Positions 1-10,200 of a stretch of DNA of 64,000 nt are shown one piece after another (the first letter of the stretch is position 1; every line of letters starts with the position of its first letter). Source of the stretch: Bolinopsis microptera (Eukaryota > Ctenophora > Tentaculata > Lobata > Bolinopsidae). The stretch is taken from positions 6,691,246-6,755,245 of the forward strand of contig NC_087081.1 in assembly GCF_026151205.1 (NCBI RefSeq), in the 5' to 3' direction. A program made the translations under genes and the position numbers. Below the pieces are notes generated by a model that saw only the letters and a program-made list of their open reading frames with translations, ran no database searches and had not been told where the DNA came from.

Positions 1-1090
1 ACTACTTCGGATTTGTGTAAAGTTTGATAATATGCTAAATTATAAAACAAACTATTTTTACTCGAAATAAAACAGAGGTTTTCCCAGGAAACTTTGATAA
101 TACTGTGTATAATACTGTATAGTTATAATCACATTTAAGTTAATCTATCATAATTCTTAATTGACTTGAAGTAATTAACCTCATGAAAATGTTATTGAAC
201 AAACAATACTTGTTCAAAAATATTGGAGGAATACTGCTTAAAATATGCAAAAACATACGTAAAGGTCACGACACAACCTATTCAGGCTTTAATAATCTGA
301 ACTAAGGCATGGAAAGAAGTGGAAGATTAAATTTAAATAAAAAAGTAATCGAGCAGTGATCTGAACTAAGCTAAACCGTGGTCTGGTCCTTTTAAAGTTT
401 AAATCTTAAACAAGAACAATTTATTCATCAGGCCTCTAAAATCAGGCAAGGTGTAAAAGAGTAAAAGGAAGTCCATAAAATAGAGGTCTACATAATATGA
501 TCAGCCTTTGGTCAACATTCAAGTATCATTTTTGAGTATGTTAACTCTCTGTGTTGTTTTCACATGGTGATTCTTCGTGGCTAATTCGGAAATGATCTAT
601 CATGTCGTCTGTCAATTCTACCCCAACGAACTGTTCTGAAAATAACTCCATGTTTAGATTCAACCATTCGAGTTGAACAAAATCTGGATGCATAGGATTT
701 GAATTGTGGGTTAAACAGAAAATATGGTACAGACCAGAAGAGTCAATGTTATCTAACTAGTATTATATGTAAGTGATGTTTACTGTTGCATCAGCAAATT
801 ATCTATTCGGTGGGTATTATACTCAGTAGATAGCAATCGGATTAAATGGATATCGGTTACTCACTCAGCATTTTGGAGGAAAGTTTGTAAACCTCGCATT
901 CATTTTCGTCGTGATAGTGCCTAAAATGACTGATGATCCCGTCTGTGATGTTCGTGCCAACAAATTTACCTGAATGTTTTAATCGGTTAATTAGGAGTAG
1001 GAGAAGATACCGATTTTATTTCAATTTCTCTGTAAATATGCATACCACTAACGAGTGTAATTCGTCAATAACACAAACACTTCTTTATAA
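1..1090. other. No gene recognised
   Basis: AT-rich sequence with no convincing exon, RNA gene or repeat that I can see. It lies downstream of the minus-strand pentraxin-like locus. Confidence 0.4.
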
Positions 1091-1212
1091 CCGATTAACT
1101 AATCAATTAACAAATCAATTAACTAATCAATTAACTAATCAATTAACTAATCAATTAACTAATTAATTAACTAATCAATTAGATAACTAATTAATTAATT
1201 AACTAATTAACA
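1091..1212. repeat. 12-bp tandem repeat, TTAACTAATCAA type
   Basis: About ten copies of a 12-bp unit related to TTAACTAATCAA, decaying into TTAATTAA at the right end. It overlaps the last few codons and stop of the minus-strand coiled-coil reading frame, so the C-terminal residues of that frame may be repeat-derived. Confidence 0.85.
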
Positions 1213-2545
1213 TGGAAATAAATATATTAAATAAGTACTGACGTAGCAAGCCCCAGCTTGTAGTGAGCTGCTCATACAGATCATCAGAGAACACCACATT
1301 GTGGTACGGAGCGGTAAATAACACGTCCCAACGGGTGATGTCTTCGTACTTTCTAGCTCCTTCCAGCAGGGACTTTATCTTTGTCATGTTAGCAGCGCAG
1401 GTTTCCAACTCCTCCAGTGTCCGGTTATGCTCTGTAGTTTCTGCTCCAAGTTGACTTTTGACTGTGGCTAGTTTGGCTTGTGACGCATTAAAACGGCCAG
1501 TTTCAGCTCCAAGTTGACTTCTGATGGTGGCTAGTTCGGCTTGTGACGCATTAAAACGGCCAGTTTCAGCTCCCAGTTGACTTCTGATGGTGGCTAGTTT
1601 GGCTTGTGACGCATTAAAACGGCCAGTTTCAGCTCCCAGTTGACTTCTGATGGTGGCTAGTTCGGCTTGTGACGCATTAAAACGACTAGTTTCAGTCTCA
1701 AGTTTGTACTCGGTCCTGTTCAACTGTCCAGTCAGACTTTCAAACTCTCCAGTAAGACTTTCAAGTTCCTTCTTCACACTCTTAAGCTCAACCTCTGTTT
1801 CATTCAGACTTGCTTGTGACTCACGAGTGTTCTTCACTATCTGTTCACAACCTGTGTCAATATCCGTCACCGACCCGCTCCTCGACCTCTTCACAATATC
1901 CTCCCAACGTAACACTCTCGTCTCAGATAGCTCATCCAAGTCGAAACACAACCCACCATTCGCTATCTTCTTTATATCAGCAGCACTCAGGACATCAGCA
2001 AACATATTAAATTGGTAAAGATTACCTCAAACACATAACTAGAACTGCGTTGGTAACTTCCATTCCACAGTTGTGGTTTGGAAGTTCCAAACCACAACTG
2101 TCCGCCCATGGTAAGTGACTTCCCTGCTGCTGTCTGGGCTGTTCCCAGGAGTTCACCAGCTAAATACACCTTACTTGTCCTTGAAGACAGAGACCATGTC
2201 AGGCAGATACTGAACCATTTACCGGTGGGCGTGGTAAACTTACCACGTGTTGAGCTATACAGACCATTATCTCCTACTACACCAGTGTAATACCCATTAG
2301 ACGTCATAATTCTCCCAGCCAGTAGAGCTATGGTAGTAGTTAAACAATGTAGGTCTGCTTGGGGAGGTGTGCAGATGCTTTATCCATGTACAGATTGAAA
2401 GGGACTCTCGGAAAGGGGACATATCAAAACTAAACGTCACATAATCACTACTGCTAGTTCCAAACTGCAAGGCATTATACCCTCCTTCAGCATCATCGGA
2501 CTGGACGGACGCTACTAAAATCAGCACAACTAAGAGGGGCAACAT
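1199..2545 (-). pseudogene. Secreted pentraxin/LamG-like protein with C-terminal coiled coil, two frameshifts
   Basis: Three overlapping minus-strand frames read as one protein. The 2545-2297 frame starts with a signal peptide (MLPLLVVLILVASVQS) and the first half of a concanavalin-like pentraxin fold (LSICTWIK, TLFNYYH). The 2307-1987 frame continues it (WFSICLTW, VYLAGELLG, LWFGTSKPQ). The 2005-1199 frame gives the usual end of a pentraxin domain (DVLSAADIKKIANGG, then VLRWEDIV), followed by about 150 residues of coiled coil. That coiled coil includes four repeats of a 21-residue unit (three heptads) with an NAS glycosylation sequon in each. The first switch, near 2305, needs one extra base removed. 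The second, near 2021, needs one base added; adding a G to the GG there would give a reading that fits the family. The two cancel. Because the rest is open and well conserved, the breaks could be assembly errors in short G runs rather than true decay. Pentraxin-domain proteins are typically secreted, ligand-binding and oligomeric; the partner here is unknown. Confidence 0.72.
1467..1704 (-). repeat. 63-bp in-frame coiled-coil repeat
   Basis: Almost identical 63-bp units, about four copies, inside the coiled-coil part of the pentraxin-like locus. Each codes for 21 residues, which keeps the heptad phase. Adjacent copies alternate Lys and Glu at one position (SQAKLAT / SQAELAT), suggesting recent duplication of a two-unit block. 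Confidence 0.85.
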
Positions 2546-3274
2546 ATCGGCGGAGTGAATGTCAGGAATAACACTTTTACTGATTAATGTGCTACAGTGC
2601 CCTGTCTAAATACACAGAATTAGAAGATGGAGACTTTCTGGAGTTGGAGCAAATACTTTTACCGCGATCTTGCACTGAACCGGAAAATATTAATGTTATC
2701 TACAATCGAACAAGGTGGCACGGCAAACCTTACACAGCTGGCACAATCCTCAAACCGGATAACTGGGCTGCATATTATCATGTTCATTCCTTGGTTTATT
2801 TGGTGTTCAGATGACGTGTAGCCTTCACAGCGCTTGTTTGAAACATATAATTATAAAATAAGGTTTCTTGATCGTAAAGTGCGATATTATATTATACTAG
2901 TGTAACCCGTGCCTTCGGCCGGGACTTTACTGTCACAGTTGCAATGTAAAAATATACAACCGCATTATATATTTGATATCACGCATAACGCTTATGAAAT
3001 CTCCCTACAGTTGAAACAAAGCGGCCGCAAGAGTGAGCTCTAAGCTTATAGTATTACGTGGGGCTAAATTAATTACGGTACATGTTATCCTCCTCATTCT
3101 CTCTCCCATCCATTTATGTCACATTTCTGGAACAAAATCATCAATTAAACCACTTACCACCGGCCGATTTTTATAGAATTTGCTTATGGGCTTCGTCAGA
3201 GTTTTGTCAGCACTATACTGAAAAAACCAGTCCCGTAACTATTACCGTTTTTTTTGTATAACCGTCCGGAAATT

Positions 3275-3328
3275 ACACACACAGACACACACACAGACAC
3301 ACACACAGACACACAGACACACACACAT
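3275..3328. repeat. (ACACAGAC)n microsatellite
   Basis: Short CA-rich microsatellite of ACAC and AGAC steps, about 54 bp. Confidence 0.9.
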
Positions 3329-3722
3329 TCTGGTGTTATTAAGTTGATAAGTTTTGAAATTATATTTCAGTAAACTCGATTTAATTTGCAATGCAGATGT
3401 GAACGGAAAGGATGAAGTAAAGATGATTCAGTACAAAATCATGGTAAAGTACGACGTACGTTACCCATTTTCGGTGCCCATTTTCAAATGGACGTGTTTC
3501 ACTGTGCACTGGTTTATTGGTTAGTGCGATTATCATAATCCATAATCGCAATTATTCGCACTACAAGGGAGCGAAATCATTGTACTATACATCGTCACCT
3601 GGAATGGAATGTTACTTTGTATTGTTTGTTGTTACAATTTAAAGTGGAATATAGTTGGTCAAAATGAGTTAACCTCAACGGAATTCCAATATAATAACAA
3701 TGTTCAAAAAAGTAAAATGATC

Positions 3723-4175
3723 ATGATCAAACGATTGGGCGACATCTGTCCGACTCAGAAAATAGGTTATTCGGACAATAGTTTATGTCGGATCCTACCG
3801 TACAATTTTCTTGAAACTTTCCATTATTACATAAAGTATGGTGGTAAAAGGATGGATAATCTGTGTAAGTTTGAGCTAGTTTATATGTGCCAAATTTGAG
3901 ATATCATCTTAAACACAAAAAATATCTCTAATTCGGTGGTTTGCAGTATTTTTAATTGTATACTAGTATAGTACCAAGGCATATATCTGGAGATCCAACG
4001 ATACGATTTTCTTGAAACTTTCTAGATAGTAAGATAGCTTTAAGACAAATAATTTGTGCAAGTTTGGGTGAATTTCTGTGTGCCAAATTTGAGATATCAC
4101 TTCGAATTAAACACAAGACAATGGTGCTGTCGGACAGATTTCGCTGTTGGACAGATGTCGTGTTACCAGATCGAA
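3723..4175. repeat. Possible small inverted-repeat element with internal direct copies
   Basis: GACATCTGTCC near 3741 reappears inverted near 4150. Between them, a block containing TTTTCTTGAAACTTTC and GCCAAATTTGAGATATCA occurs twice in the same direction (about 3803-3905 and 4010-4103). This looks like a degenerate non-autonomous element, but only the 11-14-bp core of the inverted repeat is convincing. Confidence 0.35.
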
Positions 4176-4253
4176 CGCCTTTATAAAAATTAAAATTAAT
4201 TTTATCTTATCTGTTATCTCTTTGTCTCATATTCATATTTTATACTGGTCCGT

Positions 4254-5476
4254 AAATCTTACCTGGGGACCTCTATTATGTACGTTCATAAACAATAAAG
4301 ATTCGGCGGAATGACAGGCTGATCGCGGCCCAGTAACGTAAATCGTGCACTATCAGTAAATAATCAGTGAATTATCCTGGATTTGCACTAAATATTGCTT
4401 TAATTTATAAGCTCTCCGGTTGCGGTTTCCAGCACTGATATTTCAGTGTTCATGCGTCAGAACGAGTCGGAGTAGTTTGTGCGAGCGTGCCAAATCACTT
4501 TTTCATTTAAACTGCACTCGAACTCGAACGAGATTTCTTTAAAAGTTAAAAGTTGAAACTAACCTTAATGGACGTATTTTCGAACGCGCTGATTCCGAAT
4601 CACTGCATGCACAGTCCACATGACAATGACATGCATAGGGTTATTTTTAAAATGCTCCCCCAACGGCCGACCGCCTATCGAGATTTCGACGAAAAACTGT
4701 CTCGATCACGTGATATAAGGAAGTTGGTATGATTTCTCGTTAGAGTTTTACTTTTAGCATATCAAATATGCTTTTAACGGGTGATACTCGTAAAATATTT
4801 GCTCCAAGACCGTCGACGAGTCCAACTCGGCGCGCGTCTTGGTAGGTTATTGACATACGTTGCATGCCACTTTTCGCGCGCGAAGCGCGCGCCGCCGAAG
4901 GATACCGCCGAAGGATACCGCCGAAGGATACCGCCGAAGGATACCGCCGAAGGGATACGAAACATGTATCAAGTAGGTTATAAACCTACAAATATGCATC
5001 AAATTCAGTTACGGATTGGGTTAGGCCTACTTTTATGGGTAGGGTTAGGGTAAGTGTTCGAGGCCAGGGTTAGGGCTTCGAATACCTTCGTGGCCACATA
5101 GAGAACGTCAGAACGTGTTAAAAAATTATGTTATACTTACAGTGTAAACTTAAAATAATTAATCATCATGTCCGAGTTCAGAGTTTGTGGAAACTTTTCA
5201 AATAAATTTGTGAGGTCTAACATCTAAGGTCTTTGTAATGTTGTTTATTAATTTAGAGCTGCAACATGCAAGCTGCAGCAATTTAAATTTGCATTATTTT
5301 TGAGTGTGAAAATGTGGTGGATCAGTCCACATCCAGTTTCCTAAATTAAAATATGTAATTATCGTCGGCCTAACCTTGCTCTATCCAAAGCCCTTTTACT
5401 GGGCGGTGCTCAGCCTGTCATACCGCCGAATCTTTATGTTTATGAACGTATAATAGTCTGGGGTCCCCAGGTAAAA
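4254..5476. repeat. 1.2-kb element flanked by ~80-bp inverted repeats
   Basis: About 4254-4336 (starting TTACCTGGGGACC) and about 5388-5476 (ending CCCCAGGTAA) are inverted copies of each other over roughly 80 bp, with scattered differences. The shared core includes GTTCATAAAC and AAAGATTCGGCGG. The outer TTACCTGGGGACC recurs at 5679, and a piece of the inner arm recurs near 6118-6165, so related partial copies are stacked here. It is probably a non-autonomous DNA element; no duplication of the target is evident. Confidence 0.6.
4894..4958. repeat. 13-bp tandem repeat, GCCGAAGGATACC
   Basis: Four and a half copies of GCCGAAGGATACC inside the larger inverted-repeat element, next to a GC-rich palindromic stretch. 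Confidence 0.85.
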
Positions 5477-6230
5477 GCTCTTTTAGCCGTACCGGCGGTA
5501 AAAATTTCTTTACTTGTGAAACAAGCGCGCCCGAAGCGGCGCGAAAGCACATGGTTAGGTGGAGCCTAACCTTTTAGACTTAACTCTGCGAAGTAGCGTG
5601 CGTCGACCAGTCACCCCATTAACAAATAATATGAAATAACAATGGACAAATGAATTATACCGGATAACGATTCCAGGATCTTACCTGGGGACCTGATCAG
5701 GCTTTTATTTGTCATACGTTGTAATTGTATGACCCGCCGCGCACGAGTGCGCGGCTCCCCCTGTATCATGTATCGTAGAAACTCTACAGGGGTACGACCG
5801 TGGGGGTCACGACGTGATACAAATCAAGCTATCATGTTCATAATGATAAACATATATATCATATATATAGATTAAAAATAAATTAATGTACACAAATTTT
5901 GCCTCAGATATATGTTTTTTTACGTTTTGAATTTTTAACACTTGTTTTTATATCATGAATACGATGTAGTTACATTGAAACGTCGAGTTATCTCCTTTCC
6001 CTAATAAGAGCATTTTTACTTGTCGCAACAACCGGGATAAAGATAAATTAACACAGAATACATTACAACAATGCGACTCATAAATAATACTCCAATCCGG
6101 ATTTTACATATATATAGAGATTAGGCGGATCGAATGACAAGCTGAGCACCGCCCAGTAACCAGGATCCAGCCGCGAATACAGCATGGCGGGATTTATCGA
6201 CCTTGCTACCAGTGGAAAATCGTACCTGTG

Positions 6231-6272
6231 CCCCCCCCCCCACCTCCACGAAAAGGGGGGGGGGGGGGGGGG
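6231..6272. repeat. C-run and G-run pair
   Basis: Eleven C bases (6231-6241) and eighteen G bases (6255-6272) separated by 13 bp. They could form a hairpin and are a likely site of assembly error. Confidence 0.85.
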
Positions 6273-7209
6273 ACGCGGAAAAAAATCTTTCGCGTCCACC
6301 AAACTTTGAATTTGACAGGATAATATTTCACAAATTGGGCATTTTGTACCTGAAAAATACCTAAAATTCGGAAAAATGTTGTAGGTTTATAACCTACCAG
6401 GACTCGCACCGAGTTGGACTCATCTTACGTATCACCTTCTCCAAACAAATAGGGACAAGAGTAAAAGCATTTATTGGTATCAGTTGACGTTAAAAATAAA
6501 TGGTTTAGATATTACATATTAGCAAAGGTACTTTTGTTAAAGCAAATCTAGAAGTATTACGGATTATTATATTCATACGCCCTTTATAAATATTTCAATA
6601 ACCAAAACATCAACCTAAACAAACATCAGGAATGTGATATCATGTGATTTTTACAAACTTACATTGACTAGAGTGAAAATAAATTAATCTAATTATTTAA
6701 ACTTCTTAACACAGAGCATTATCCGAAATAATTGGTAAATAATTTTCAAACCTAAAACAAATTTAGTTTAAATGGGTTTATGTTAAAAAGGACGGTTTTA
6801 CCTTTTAACTTAGACAAATGTTTGGAAAAACGTGATTAAATTATGCATTTCAAAAGGAAGGCCTTCTGAAATAACCATAATATTAATACCAAAAATAAAA
6901 CTCTAATAACTAGGCCGCTTGGTTCTATCCCAAGAGGAAGAAGGAATGTAAAAATAAAATTCCACTCAAATAGCAAAACACAATTATGTTAAATAAAAGC
7001 TTTCATGATGAGTTTAACATCCAGGGCTTATCCGATTATGATAATGTTGAGCGGAGTAACTTGTAGTAATCCAACTCTGAACAAACCTAATAAAACTTAA
7101 TTTTCACTCACACACGAGAATATAACGTTGACATTATGTTGTCGAATGCTGATATCTTGATGTTTAATGATGATATCGTGAGGTTGAATGTTGATATTAT
7201 CTGGATATG

Positions 7210-7277
7210 CTAACTGGGACCTCGGTACAGAGAAGAAACTGCGAACAATAGGAAAACAACCCCTCCTATCAGTGTCA
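7210..7277 (-). CDS. TMEM165: TMEM165 exon 9 (last)
   Basis: Acceptor TTGTTTCAG. It encodes TLIGGVVFLLFAVSSLYRG and PS, then TAG at 7212-7210. The final hydrophobic helix matches the family; phase continues from exon 8. Confidence 0.93.
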
Positions 7278-10200
7278 CTGAAACAATTGTGGGGTGTTAG
7301 GGAGGCTGGAGGGAGGGGTTAGAGGGACTGGATTGAGGGTAAGAGAGGGGGCGTTGGAGGGGAAGAGGGGCTAGAGGGGTTGGGACTGGATTGGGAGGTT
7401 AGGAGGTTGGTGGACTGAAGGGAGAGGGGCGGGCGGGAATGGATCGAGGGTTAGGGGGCTAAAGGGCCTAGAAGGGCCAGGGAGGGCCTTTGGGGTCGCC
7501 GCTGTTTAAGCCACCGTGTTCGGATGTTTTGGATTAATGTAAATTACAGTGGGCAAACAATCAGTTAATTGCTTTTGCGTCGGTTTAAACAGCTCTCACT
7601 GTGTAGCAGATAATATACTCGTGTATATTAAACTGGCCCTGCGTGTACATTGTACATCATGGTTAACAAATACTTGGAGAATCTTGACAATGAAATAGCG
7701 TTGAATTACTCTACACTCAAATTCAGATCAATGTATGCTGAACAGATTTTGGGTGCTCAGATTATGCTACTCAACGATATGCGTCAAGCGGCAGGTGTTC
7801 AGAAATCCAATGTGTTACGTAAAGAAACGCTCAACAAGCCTCAGATCACCAAGGCTACGCTGTGTGATTGGATGGAAACTTTTATCGACATTCTCGACAG
7901 TTATTGTTCACCGCTGTTGTTTTCAGCCACCAAACTACAAGATGAAATCGACCAACTGAAGGACGAAAAGATTGCAGATCAGAACACTGTGATTAAACTG
8001 CAAGGACAATTGCTTGAGAAGAAAAGTGAAGATTTGACCTCTGTTCAGACGACAGTGAAAAGCGAACTCAAAGCCTGGTCGTCAGTTGTGAAGAATTCAT
8101 GCAGCAAGGCGCTAGCGCCTAAGAAAATGAAAGCTGCTCTGAAACGTGCCTCCGAGGAAGAGGATCGTAGTCAAAATCTGGTCATCTACGGTCTACCAGA
8201 AAAGAGTGAAGAAATCCTGGAAAAGAGAGTGCTTGAGGTACTAGAAAACATAGATGAGAAACCTCGAATCGTTTCTTGCTGTAGGATGGGGAGAACTGTA
8301 TCAGATGGAGGACCAGCCGTTAAACCTATCAAGTTCACTCTCAGCGGCTCAGATCATGTGCGGCAAGTGTTGAGCAAAGCGAGAAAACTAAGAGAAGTGG
8401 AGGGGTATGACTCAGTGTACATCAGCCCCGACCGATCAGCCGAGCAGAGAGCTGCCTTCAGGAAGTTAGTTCTTGAAGTCAAGCAGAAACGGGAATTGGA
8501 GCCTCAGCGAGTTCATGTTATAAGGAACAATAAGATCGTAAGCTCCGAGAAGGACTGATGGGATATGATTTTTTATCAACATATTATTTAATTGATTTTC
8601 ATTTACCAGGGACTAGGCTTGTGCGGTGTGGTTTCGACGACAATTTTACTGCGTTCTGGTTTCCCTTTGAAATTTACATACATCTGTCCTTTAGAGATCG
8701 CAATCAGTTATATTTTGTTTTTATTTTGCGCCACATGTTATATTGTATGTAAATTTTGAAGAGATTTTCATAAAAAAAACACAGAAGTTTCTCCTACCTG
8801 TTCGAACTGATATACGTTGAGCGATCATCCGGCCACCAATAACAGCGCCGGCGGTGCACAAACTGTGCCCAAAACACCCACCTATACATACTCCCCACGG
8901 GTCCTGAAAATAACCAATTGAGGACTGAAACAATATGATTGATACGGAATGAGCGCTTTTTATCATCACAGTTGCACTTTGCAGTTTTGCGGTGGAATAT
9001 GAATTTCCAATCTTTTTCCACTATGAAAGTATGAACTGATGTATTCACAGAAGCGAAGGGAAAGTTCAGAATTTCCTCTACTTAGAGGGGAAGTTCGGGA
9101 TATTTTAATTAAACTATTTAAAGAACTTTACCTCCCTAGAGGACAATATTATAGTAGTAATTTGTGACCGGTCGCCCCATTCTGCTAGAAACGTCATTGT
9201 AAATGCCTGAAATAACTCATATCACTGAATGAGAAGACTGATAACAGTCTAGTAGTTCAAGAAGAGAGAATGGAGCAGACAATTATAATAAATTATACTC
9301 AATAAATTATAAGTTATAAGTTATTAGAAACCTGCTAGTCGAAAGCTTTGTTCCAGGAAATTTTAAAAATCAGATTTGTTTTTAATTTTATTTCTCTTCA
9401 TCATCTCTCTGCTCGATTTTATATGTATCGATTTTATTTGACAATGACGAAAACATTGTAAGTATTCGGATTTCGGATTTCCTAAAAGATACTTTTTACC
9501 GCATCAAAAAACATCAATTGTAACCAAAGTTATGGATAGTCATATAAGCGTAAATTGTAATGTGAGCTAGTTATGACGTATCATTATAAAGCATGGCAAC
9601 GCGCGTTGATAATTAAATCTGTTCTTGCTCACGCACGTGCAATCTCGTGATGTTGCTAAGCAACGACGCAGGTAACCTTTGCTAAAATAACGCCATTATT
9701 CTAACTTTTATTTCACCTCATTTCCGTCGTTAATTATAGAAAATCTAAAGCCTTAATCAAAATTCTTAGAATGTTATCTCCTATTCCTATTATATTCCTA
9801 TTATATCTTTTCTTACAACCCTGCTAAAAATCGCGAGGTTCCAACTCCATTTTCGAGCTAAAATTGGTCACGCCGGATCGAGGGTCGGTTTTTGGTCGAT
9901 TTTCTATTTACCCGTTGCCGGGGGGATTTCGTCAAGTTTAAAATATAATATAGATAAGTTATAAGTTATAAGTTTAAGATATTAACAAGTTTAGATATTA
10001 ACAAGTTACGCATCAAGATTATCCTTACAGTTATAAATATGGGTGAGAAAATAGATTTAAAGATAGAGCCGATAGGAGAGGGTGTACTGCTAACTGCCGC
10101 AGTCTCACTTGCTCCAGTTTCCAGATCTGATACGGTCTTCTGGTTATCAAGCTGTGGATGTTTAGAGTTGACACTTTAATTACTTGAAAGTTGTAATTAT

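Larger units (their letters stand above)
2546..7209. other. Intergenic region rich in old repeats
   Basis: No exon recognised between the pentraxin-like start and the last TMEM165 exon. It holds a microsatellite, a 13-bp tandem repeat, long inverted repeats, homopolymer runs and short GC-rich hairpins, all listed separately where clear. Confidence 0.5.

Noticed and set aside
2587-2821. Plus-strand ORFs upstream of the pentraxin-like gene
   Set aside because: Two overlapping frames with no domain or splice partner.
3609-3899. 96-codon ORF as a gene
   Set aside because: Lies in a degenerate inverted-repeat element; the composition is not protein-like and part of it is duplicated downstream.
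5013-5070. Telomere-like GGGTTAGGG repeats
   Set aside because: Only a few imperfect copies in an internal repeat; not a telomere tract.
4800-6420. tRNA or tRNA-derived SINE (GAGTCCAACTCGG segment)
   Set aside because: No A and B box pair at proper spacing, no cloverleaf that I could fold.
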